Assembly: GCA_018061485.1 (NCBI GenBank)
Contig: JAGOUA010000045.1
Span: 1 to 5,323 of the forward strand
Direction of reading: 5' to 3'
DNA length: 5,323 nt
Origin: Patescibacteria group bacterium
GTDB taxonomy: Bacteria > Patescibacteriota > Patescibacteriia > 2-12-FULL-60-25
The notes below the pieces were generated by a model. The model did not search any database. It had not been told where the DNA came from and saw only the letters and a list, made by a program, of their open reading frames with translations. Positions 1 to 5,323 of the stretch are shown in pieces (positions within the stretch are counted from its first letter, which is position 1; every line of letters starts with the position of its first letter). The translations under genes and the position numbers were made by a program.

Positions 1-59
1 TTAAACAACCACCCAACCACGGGATCGTGCGGATAGAGACGAACGTTCTCATTCGTCAT
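1..59 (-). CDS. Possible 5' end of a divergent gene, product unknown, cut by left edge
   Basis: Reading leftwards from ATG at 59-57, an open frame gives MTNENVRLYPHDPVVGWLF and then runs off the window edge without a stop. A second in-frame ATG lies at 65-63 (adding Met-Leu), and an in-frame TAG at 74-72 fixes the upstream limit of the frame. The short peptide has ordinary, non-repetitive composition that looks like a real N-terminus, but 20 codons are too few for a family call. Upstream is a TATGCT hexamer at 79-74 that could act as a -10 element, with 8 nt between it and the ATG at 65. There is no Shine-Dalgarno sequence. The alternative is that this is simply non-coding DNA upstream of the + strand membrane-protein gene. 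The existence of this gene is inferred, not proven. Confidence 0.4.
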   Translation of the reverse strand, partial: MTNENVRLYPHDPVVGWLF

Positions 60-73
60 GAGCATATGCGTCT

Positions 74-79
74 AGCATA
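74..79 (-). promoter_or_regulatory. Candidate -10 element for the leftward gene
   Basis: On the - strand the hexamer reads TATGCT, matching four of six positions of the TATAAT consensus. Eight nucleotides separate it from the ATG at 65-63, so a start point at the usual distance would give a transcript with almost no leader. No good -35 hexamer is visible 15-18 nt upstream. The same TATGCT word recurs at 66-61. This is weak evidence on sequence alone. Confidence 0.2.
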
Positions 80-114
80 CGACATCTACGCTCGACGTGG
101 TAGAGCGCCTCCTC

Positions 115-143
115 TTCATCTCCTGTAACAACTCTCGTATGAT
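115..143 (+). promoter_or_regulatory. Candidate promoter for the + strand membrane-protein gene
   Basis: A TATGAT hexamer at 138-143 matches five of six positions of the TATAAT -10 consensus. A poor -35 candidate, TTCATC at 115-120, lies at 17-nt spacing and matches three of six positions. Seven nucleotides separate the -10 hexamer from ATG at 151, so transcription would start at or just before that ATG and give a leaderless message. The hexamer itself covers the alternative ATG codons at 139 and 142. This argues for 151 as the start if the promoter is real. Confidence 0.25.
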
Positions 144-150
144 GCATAGC

Positions 151-2292
151 ATGATCCGATCCGCTACTTCGCGAGATATGCTTTTCCCAGGCGCGTTTCT
201 CCTGATCGCCTTGGGAGCCACCCTGTTCTCGTTCGAGCCATTCTTTATTGCTGCACAGCTTAGCTGGATTGCTTCCCTTAGTTGGTGCATTCGTGACCGT
301 CTTGGCGCGTCGTCGACATCCCTCGGACAGGCATTTCTTACTATCGCCGCATCCCTTTCCCTTGTCTTGACGGGCCTCTATTACGCTTCCGTTCCTTTTA
401 CACCGTGGACACTGCTCGGCGCGCAACTTCTCCTCACCATCGGGACCGGGGTGCTCCTAATCACACGATGCACCAGCCCCTCTCCCTCGCCGGATCAACC
501 CCCGTCATCATCAAGAGGCATCGCTCTCTGGAGCTGGTTTGTCGCCCTGCTTGGCGTTGGATCTGTTGGCGCGATCCTTCGTCTCGCCATGACACGTGCC
601 ACGCAAACCAGTATCCGCACCCCATGGCCCCTACTCCCCGAAGGCGTGTTTCTGCTGTTTGCCTGCGCCTTTGTGGCGTTCTTTTTAGTGAGCTGGCAAC
701 ACAAGGCCTCGTCCGCGGCGCGTCTTATCACCGGAGGATCGGTCGCCGCCTCTCTTGGATGGCTCACCCCGCTACTCTACCCGCTCGGCTACGGTTTTGA
801 CGGCTTTATTCATCGAGCGAGCGAGCAGGTGCTTTTGCAGACGGGCGTCCTTGAACCCAAGCCCCTGTACTATATCGGGCAATATGTCTGGAATGGGTGG
901 ATATCTCTGAGCACCACCCTCCCCCTCGGGAGCGTTGATACGTGGCTGGTGCCCGTCGGTATTGTGATTGTTTTTTTGGCGCTTATCCGTCGATACGCTC
1001 ACGGACATGACCGCCTTCTTGCTTGGTTTGCCCTCCTCCTGTTTCCGTTTGCCGCCGTGAGCACCACCACCCCCCAAGCGTTTTCGTATCTCGTGGGGCT
1101 TCTCGCCTTGCTCTTTCTTCCTCAAGAGACGGATGAGGTCGCGGCTTCTCCCCTGAGTCACTCCTCCTCACTCCTACTTGCCGCTTGGAGTGTCAGCGTT
1201 CATCCGTTAGGAGGCCTCCCCTTTGCGGCGCTCGCTGGCGGACGATGGCTGCGCTCGTGGGCAACATCCCCCACATGGCGTGGACTCTGGAGCACCCTTG
1301 GCGGTATCGGCGCCGTTCTTGCCCTTCCACTCGCCTTCGCTTTGCAAGGACACCTGCTCGCCGACACGCCCATTGTTTGGGATCTTTCGTGGGTACGGAC
1401 CCTCTCCGTGAGCGATCTCTTCTCTCTTGAAACGCTCATCCCTCGACAAACGCTCTCGTCTTGGCTCGACGCAACAGAATGGATCGAACATCTCCTCCCC
1501 CTCATCGTGGGCGGGCTCGGTCTCTGGATCGCTTTTCGACCGCCCGTTCGACAAGATCGCCTCCTGGCTCTGAGTGGCCTCGGCCTTTTTGGCATGAGTG
1601 CGTTTCTTGAACGCTCTGCCACCTTCACCTTCTTGATCGAGTACGAACGACAAAACTATATCGATCGTCTCGATATTCTGGCGATCATCCTGCTTCTTAT
1701 CCCCGTTTCTCGTCTACTGAGCCGTACCGCCCTTCCGCTCTTTACCCGAACCCGTCTCGTTGGAGGACTCCTTGTGCTTGCCTGCGCCGCTACCTGGACC
1801 ACGCGCGTGTACTCCACCCTTCCTCGACATGATGCCGCACAAGCCAGTAGCGGCTGGAGCGTAGGCCGTGGAGACAAGGAGGCGATCCGGTGGATCCATC
1901 ACGCGCAACAAGACACGCGATACGCCGTTCTCGCGAACCAAACCGTTTCGGCTGTCGCGCTCGAAACCTACGGGTTTTTCCGCTACACCGACAACGTCTT
2001 TTACTACCCCATTCCAACGAGCGGACCGCTCTATCAAGTCTATCTGCGAGCCGCGACTACAAACGCAACACGCGCCGATATGCAAGAGGCCGCGACACTC
2101 ACACAGAGCGATCGTGTGTATCTTGTACTCAACCACTACTGGTGGGAGTTTGACGCGGTGCGAGAACACCTTGCTACGCTTGCGGATCGTTCTCTCTCAT
2201 TTGACGATGGTCGCGTCATTGTGTTCGTGTTTGACATGACATCGCCTGAGAAAACACCTCTCGCCAACCCCGAGCTACCGCTGGCGCGCTAA
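151..2292 (+). CDS. Polytopic membrane protein, probable GT-C-type glycosyltransferase
   Basis: The product is 713 residues from ATG 151; other in-frame starts are GTG 97, ATG 139, 142 and 178. I prefer 151 because it sits 7 nt after a good -10 hexamer and keeps a short Arg-containing N-terminus before the first span; no start has a Shine-Dalgarno site. By eye there are about 14-16 hydrophobic segments between residues 10 and 550, with a Ser/Pro-rich loop near 109-121. After the seventh segment, an extracytoplasmic-type loop has GFDGFIHR (D217, H221) followed by a PLYYIGQYVW stretch; acidic residues in such a loop are typical of lipid-phosphate-sugar-dependent GT-C enzymes. Residues 552-713 form a mostly soluble C-terminal domain with aromatic-rich stretches (YYPIPTSGPLY, NHYWWEF). 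This layout resembles GT39/GT83-like or oligosaccharyltransferase-like proteins, but I do not recognise the exact family, and donor and acceptor are unknown. A polysaccharide polymerase or an uncharacterised membrane protein remains possible. Its last 25 codons overlap the convergent glycosyltransferase gene. Confidence 0.85.
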   Translation: MIRSATSRDMLFPGAFLLIALGATLFSFEPFFIAAQLSWIASLSWCIRDRLGASSTSLGQAFLTIAASLSLVLTGLYYASVPFTPWTLLGAQLLLTIGTGVLLITRCTSPSPSPDQPPSSSRGIALWSWFVALLGVGSVGAILRLAMTRATQTSIRTPWPLLPEGVFLLFACAFVAFFLVSWQHKASSAARLITGGSVAASLGWLTPLLYPLGYGFDGFIHRASEQVLLQTGVLEPKPLYYIGQYVWNGWISLSTTLPLGSVDTWLVPVGIVIVFLALIRRYAHGHDRLLAWFALLLFPFAAVSTTTPQAFSYLVGLLALLFLPQETDEVAASPLSHSSSLLLAAWSVSVHPLGGLPFAALAGGRWLRSWATSPTWRGLWSTLGGIGAVLALPLAFALQGHLLADTPIVWDLSWVRTLSVSDLFSLETLIPRQTLSSWLDATEWIEHLLPLIVGGLGLWIAFRPPVRQDRLLALSGLGLFGMSAFLERSATFTFLIEYERQNYIDRLDILAIILLLIPVSRLLSRTALPLFTRTRLVGGLLVLACAATWTTRVYSTLPRHDAAQASSGWSVGRGDKEAIRWIHHAQQDTRYAVLANQTVSAVALETYGFFRYTDNVFYYPIPTSGPLYQVYLRAATTNATRADMQEAATLTQSDRVYLVLNHYWWEFDAVREHLATLADRSLSFDDGRVIVFVFDMTSPEKTPLANPELPLAR

Positions 2293-3280
2293 ACCGCTCT
2301 CGCTCGCGTTCAATACCAGATCGAAGCTCTTCACGAAGCATCGAGCCGTGAGCAAGGACCTCGCTCCACGCCTGCACCTCTAACGGGAGACAGACGCCAC
2401 CCCTACCCACCGTTTCCGGAATGCCTCCTACGCGTGAAGCGATCACGGGAACACCGCAAGCAAATGCCTCGAGAATCACCGTTGGCTGATTTTCCTGCGC
2501 TCTTGATGGAACCAACACTCCGCACGAAGACGCCATCAGGGCAAGCACCTCTTGCCGCGAACGCTGACCCAAGCAACGAACATTCGACAATCGTTCAAAC
2601 TCGCTCTGTAACACCCCCTCACCAATCACTGTAAAATGTTCATTTGGACAAGCGCGCGCTACGTCGAGAAGAAAGTCCGCTCCTTTTGACGCATCAAGCC
2701 TTCCTACAAACACCCACGCATGACCTGGCTCGCCCTCAACGGGCAACCCCATAATGGGCGCAGGATTCGGTACCACCTGCGACGTCACGTCCACAAACCA
2801 TCCACGTCGCGCATGCGCCTCAAGAAGCCACTGCGTCGGCGACACAACAAGGCTCGGCACACCAAACAACGCACGCCGATACCACGACCACCCACGCTGC
2901 CACCACGTCACTCGATCATGCATCACCAGCCCAGAGGGCTCAAACAGCTGCACATCATGCAGAACGTGTATCCAAGGCATCGCCTGATTGTTCAGCCATC
3001 GTCCAATACGCAAAAGCCCCGCCCCCGTGAGGTTGTGCGTCACCACCACGTCCGGACACCATACCTCAATCTCTCTGGCGTACGCAGGCAGACACCGTTC
3101 AAGGGCGAGATGTCCCACAAGACGCGTGATCACCCCGCCGTGCGTCCACGCTGCGCGAGAGGTCCAAACCCGCACCTCATCACCCGCCTCGCGCCATACA
3201 TCCACCAAGTCGCTCGCGATTTGACCCGCACCTCCCCGCGCCTCGGGAGGAAAGGCATTCGTCATCACTGCTATACGCAT
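2216..3280 (-). CDS. Family 4 glycosyltransferase (GT-B fold), last gene of the operon
   Basis: The 354-residue product has the full two-domain layout of GT4 enzymes, which transfer a sugar from a nucleotide-sugar donor with retention of configuration, usually at the cytoplasmic membrane face. The N-terminal acceptor domain opens with a beta strand and a glycine-rich loop (MRIAVMTNAFPPEARGGAG, G16-G17). The C-terminal donor domain starts near residue 187 with WVFVGRLDASKG (R194, K199) and carries the EX7E motif as E263 and E271 in ENQPTVILEAFACGVPVIAS. There is no signal peptide or membrane span; a Trp-rich basic patch around 126-137 could touch the membrane. ATG 3280-3278 overlaps the stop of the preceding GT4 gene by 10 nt, which suggests translational coupling; no Shine-Dalgarno site is visible. 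The TGA at 2218-2216 lies inside the convergent membrane-protein gene, yet the C-terminal helix (near 334-347) looks normal for the family. The sugar and acceptor cannot be read from the sequence. Confidence 0.93.
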   Translation of the reverse strand: MRIAVMTNAFPPEARGGAGQIASDLVDVWREAGDEVRVWTSRAAWTHGGVITRLVGHLALERCLPAYAREIEVWCPDVVVTHNLTGAGLLRIGRWLNNQAMPWIHVLHDVQLFEPSGLVMHDRVTWWQRGWSWYRRALFGVPSLVVSPTQWLLEAHARRGWFVDVTSQVVPNPAPIMGLPVEGEPGHAWVFVGRLDASKGADFLLDVARACPNEHFTVIGEGVLQSEFERLSNVRCLGQRSRQEVLALMASSCGVLVPSRAQENQPTVILEAFACGVPVIASRVGGIPETVGRGGVCLPLEVQAWSEVLAHGSMLREELRSGIERERERFSAPAVARGWREVFSQAMSCQTRTQ

Positions 3281-4368
3281 ACACGTTGATACAAGACTTC
3301 GAGCTGATCCATCACTCGTTCTTGGCGATAGCTCGTTCGCGCATAAAGCGCCGCTCGTTCGCGAAAACCCGCCATGTCAGCAGGATGAGACGCGATCCAG
3401 CGTAAGCGTTCTACAAGCGCAGGAACATCCGCCGAAGGAATGAGCCACCCTGTTTGGCCATCTTGCACCACCGTTCGCACGCCCGGTAAGTTCGAAGCGA
3501 TCACCGGTGTTCCACACGCCTCAGCTTCCATCGCCACCAGGCCAAAGGCCTCCGCGCTCGAGGTCGACGGGAACAACAAAACATCCGCTTGTTGATACGC
3601 TTGCACAAGCTCGCTCGTGGAAAGACGCCCAAGAAAACGCACCCGATCCTGAATACCCAACGCCTGTGTACGTGCTTCGTACGCAGATCTCGCGTCTCCA
3701 TCTCCCACGATCGCTAAACAGGCTTCAGAAACGCGTGTCATCGCCTGAAATACCTGCTCTAACCCCTTAAAATCATGCGCGCGATCCAAACCTCCTACAA
3801 ACAGGGCACGAACATGTCCCTCGCAAGACTCATGCGCTTGCGTAGGAAAAAACACCCGCTCATCAAAAAAGAACGGGATCTCATGAATACGCTCTGGTCG
3901 CTTCTCGAGCATCATCGCCAGAGACGAGTGCCGAGCATAATCCAGCGAACTCACTATGACGGCACTTGCTCGCTGCAAGAGACGTGGTTGTACAAAGCGT
4001 CGGTGCGCGTCAAAGACGCGCCCACGCCAATCCTTCGCCATCGCATCCATATGAAACGAGAGAACCACCGGAATAGGCGGCGGATTCCACAAAAGAGCTT
4101 CAGCCGTGCCGTAAAAAGGATAGTGCAGATGAAGAACATCTACATCCTCAAAAAGCGCTGGAACATCTGCCAATGCTGCCGCATTCCCCCACGCGTACCG
4201 AACCGGCCACGGACGTACCAACCCCTCAAACACCTGCCCGTCAATACCAGGAACGACCAGCTCCGCCTGATGTCCACGCGCTACCAACCCCTCTACCATG
4301 CGAAGCGCGGCGGTACCGATACCCCCTAACTTCGGTGGGGCGATGCACGCAACGTGACGAATCTTCAT
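3271..4368 (-). CDS. Family 4 glycosyltransferase (GT-B fold), third gene of the operon
   Basis: The 365-residue product is a complete GT4 glycosyltransferase. The N-terminal domain begins with a strand and a glycine-rich loop (PPKLGGIGTAALRM, G15-G16), followed by DVDVLHLHYPF and LSFHMDAMAKDW, where His residues near 80-82 and 106 lie in the usual acceptor-side cleft. The donor domain starts near residue 186 with RALFVGGLDRAHDFKGL (K201), continues with AIVGDGDARSAYE and RVRFLGRLS, and holds the EX7E pair E273 and E281 in AEAFGLVAMEAEACGTPVIAS. The LDRAHDFKG form resembles mannosyl- or rhamnosyltransferase-like bacterial GT4 proteins, but donor specificity is not certain. No membrane span is visible, so it is probably a peripheral cytoplasmic enzyme. 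ATG 4368-4366 shares ATGA with the stop of the DUF2304 gene, and the TAG at 3273-3271 lies inside the start of the next GT4 gene. The two GT4 products differ clearly in the acceptor half, so they probably act at successive steps. Confidence 0.94.
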   Translation of the reverse strand: MKIRHVACIAPPKLGGIGTAALRMVEGLVARGHQAELVVPGIDGQVFEGLVRPWPVRYAWGNAAALADVPALFEDVDVLHLHYPFYGTAEALLWNPPPIPVVLSFHMDAMAKDWRGRVFDAHRRFVQPRLLQRASAVIVSSLDYARHSSLAMMLEKRPERIHEIPFFFDERVFFPTQAHESCEGHVRALFVGGLDRAHDFKGLEQVFQAMTRVSEACLAIVGDGDARSAYEARTQALGIQDRVRFLGRLSTSELVQAYQQADVLLFPSTSSAEAFGLVAMEAEACGTPVIASNLPGVRTVVQDGQTGWLIPSADVPALVERLRWIASHPADMAGFRERAALYARTSYRQERVMDQLEVLYQRVCV

Positions 4369-4715
4369 ACACGAGGCTCATCATTCTCTTGTGAAGGAAG
4401 ATCTCGCAACGCGAGCTCCCGAACCAAGCCCGTCATCTCGCGACGCATATGATCTAGGCTCAGCGCAAGCAAAAAGACAGCCACACCAAGCACGATCACC
4501 GCAAGATACAAAATAAAGTCCGCTCCACGACCGATACCAAAGAAGCTCGCCACGCGCGTCGTGATTTCTGGACGCCATAAAAGCACTCCTCCAGCAATCC
4601 ACGCAAGCGACCAAGCCCCACCTTCAACCACGCCCAAAGCCCCCTGACGGACACGTCGCCACGTCAGAGACAGGAGCCAGGCAAACGCCACAGAACCAAC
4701 AAGCGAGAAGAGCAT
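4365..4715 (-). CDS. DUF2304 family small membrane protein
   Basis: The 116-residue product has three hydrophobic segments (about 1-18, 32-48 and 65-87) and a charged C-terminal tail (88-116), the size and layout of DUF2304 proteins. The stretch WRPEITTRVASFFGIGRGADFILYL (about 48-71) carries the family's hallmark: an RPE-like element, a G-I-G-R-G-x-D turn and then the third span. Family knowledge: DUF2304 proteins commonly sit beside GT2 polyprenyl-phosphate glycosyltransferases. From memory, the streptococcal protein GacJ is a small membrane partner of this kind that binds and stimulates the GT2 enzyme GacI. The gene begins 3 nt after the stop of the upstream GT2 gene (TAA TCT ATG) and ends in an ATGA overlap with the next gene. 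That fits a role as membrane anchor or activator of the GT2, which shows no membrane span of its own in the visible part. The partnership is inferred from context. Confidence 0.9.
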   Translation of the reverse strand: MLFSLVGSVAFAWLLSLTWRRVRQGALGVVEGGAWSLAWIAGGVLLWRPEITTRVASFFGIGRGADFILYLAVIVLGVAVFLLALSLDHMRREMTGLVRELALRDLPSQENDEPRV

Positions 4716-4718
4716 AGA

Positions 4719-5323
4719 TTAGCGATGAAACATCCCCAGCATCAGCTGCCACGCAATACGTGGAGCGTCAAGCGTCTTTTGCCCTTTCGCGAGCGTTTCT
4801 TGGGAGTAGGAAACCGGTACAGGCACCTCGACCCAACGCCACGAAGAACGCGTGATCACCCGCAACAGTTCTGACGCATGCGCCATACGATCTTGTCGAA
4901 ACACCAGCGCCCGAGCGGCTTCTGCTCGCAATACACGAAAGCCTGATTGCGGATCCGTCACCCGCGCTGGGATACCTAATGTCCATCGGTTAAACTGACG
5001 AGCCGCCGCTAACAGCACACGACGCAGGAACGGCATCCCCTCGGGTACAACCCCCAGAAAACGAGACCCGATCACGATATCCGCTCGGTTTTCACGAAGC
5101 GGCAAAAGCGCATCCACGAGCGCTTCTGGGTGGTGCTGGCCATCCGCATCAAGATGCACGACGACATCCGCCCCTAAACGAAGCGCGGCCATGGTGCCCG
5201 TTCTCAGCGCCGCACCCTGACCACGATTCACCCCGTGACGTAAAACCACGGCTCCCGCGGCTTTTGCCACCTCCGACGTATCATCCGAAGACCCATCGTC
5301 CACCACCACGATCCGCTGCACAA
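4719..5323 (-). CDS. Family 2 glycosyltransferase, polyprenyl-phosphate sugar synthase type, 5' end missing
   Basis: The frame is open to the right edge, so only the C-terminal 200 or so residues are present; roughly 30 N-terminal residues (the first strand and the usual PAYNE-like motif) should lie outside. Numbering from the GTG codon at 5321, which is an internal Val codon and not a start, the visible GT-A motifs are VVVDDGSSDDT (5-15), the NRGQGAALRTG loop (32-42), the metal-binding LDADGQH (D58, D60), VIGSRFLG (83-90) and DPQSGFRVL (123-131). This order is typical of DPM1-like enzymes that move a sugar from a nucleotide donor to dolichyl or undecaprenyl phosphate on the cytoplasmic face. 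There is no C-terminal membrane span: the protein ends at LMLGMFHR after an amphipathic helix. Membrane attachment therefore probably depends on the DUF2304 protein encoded 3 nt downstream. The donor sugar (mannose, glucose or GlcNAc) is not decidable. Confidence 0.93.
   Translation of the reverse strand, partial: VQRIVVVDDGSSDDTSEVAKAAGAVVLRHGVNRGQGAALRTGTMAALRLGADVVVHLDADGQHHPEALVDALLPLRENRADIVIGSRFLGVVPEGMPFLRRVLLAAARQFNRWTLGIPARVTDPQSGFRVLRAEAARALVFRQDRMAHASELLRVITRSSWRWVEVPVPVSYSQETLAKGQKTLDAPRIAWQLMLGMFHR

Noticed and set aside
97..150. Longer N-terminus of the + strand gene from GTG 97 or ATG 139/142
   Set aside because: GTG 97 has no ribosome binding site and leaves almost no room for a divergent promoter, and the added residues (VERLLFISCNNSR) show no clear role. 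ATG 139/142 lie inside the best -10 hexamer. They cannot be excluded without 5'-end data.
49..426. - strand open frames opposite the N-terminal part of the membrane protein (also those at 772-1161 and 1200-1653)
   Set aside because: Their products are charged, Arg/Glu/Gly-rich sequences of the kind expected opposite hydrophobic membrane-span codons, with no recognisable motif.
971..977. Run of seven T residues as a possible slippage or phase-variation site
   Set aside because: It encodes Val-Phe-Leu within a membrane span with the frame intact on both sides. A single seven-base run is weak evidence for phase variation.
2293..2340. Possible terminator downstream of the + strand gene
   Set aside because: I found no stable hairpin followed by a T tract on either strand here. 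The sequence is explained as GT4 coding DNA.
2720..3289. Long + strand open frame (189 codons) opposite the last GT4 gene
   Set aside because: It lies wholly antisense to a well-supported GT4 domain protein, and its product is dominated by Arg, His and Pro with no fold-like pattern. It is open only because stop codons are rare in this frame at this GC content.
3775..4329. Long + strand open frame (184 codons) opposite the other GT4 gene
   Set aside because: It is antisense to conserved GT4 sequence, and its translation is Arg/Lys/His-rich and low in hydrophobic core pattern. It is a shadow frame.
5319..5321. GTG at the right edge as the start of the GT2 gene
   Set aside because: It would remove the first strand and the PAYNE-like motif of the GT-A fold. 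The frame is still open at the edge, and this Val is in the middle of the usual (D/Q)RIVVVDDGS segment.

Overview
The window holds a compact set of cell-surface glycan genes from a bacterium. It contains one long multi-membrane-span protein on the + strand (about 151-2292) and a tightly packed four-gene operon on the - strand, running right to left from beyond the right edge down to 2216. A probable fifth gene starts at the far left on the - strand (about 59 down to 1) and leaves the window after some 20 codons. There is no RNA gene, mobile element, CRISPR array or clear rho-independent terminator. The only non-coding DNA of any length is the 60-150 divergent region.

The - strand operon, in transcription order, is: a family 2 glycosyltransferase of the dolichol-phosphate mannose synthase type (5' end missing); a small three-span DUF2304 membrane protein; and two adjacent family 4 (GT-B fold) glycosyltransferases. 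Junctions are a 3-nt gap, an ATGA stop/start overlap and a 10-nt overlap, so the genes are almost certainly cotranscribed and probably translationally coupled. The + strand gene converges on the operon and its coding end overlaps the last GT4 gene by 77 bp. Its product looks like a GT-C-type polytopic glycosyltransferase with a soluble C-terminal domain, but I do not recognise an exact family.

A working model, by inference: the GT2 with its DUF2304 partner charges a polyprenyl phosphate with a sugar on the cytoplasmic side, the two GT4 enzymes add sugars from nucleotide-sugar donors to a lipid-linked or surface glycan, and the GT-C-like protein uses the polyprenyl-phosphate sugar on the outer face of the membrane. 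This would be a module for surface polysaccharide or glycoprotein decoration.

Organism: GC is moderately high (mid to upper 50s percent by eye), genes are overlapping and dense, and no start codon has a convincing Shine-Dalgarno sequence. That fits a bacterium that relies on leaderless or coupled initiation. Candidate Phyla Radiation (Patescibacteria) lineages are one possibility, but the sequence alone does not settle the phylum.
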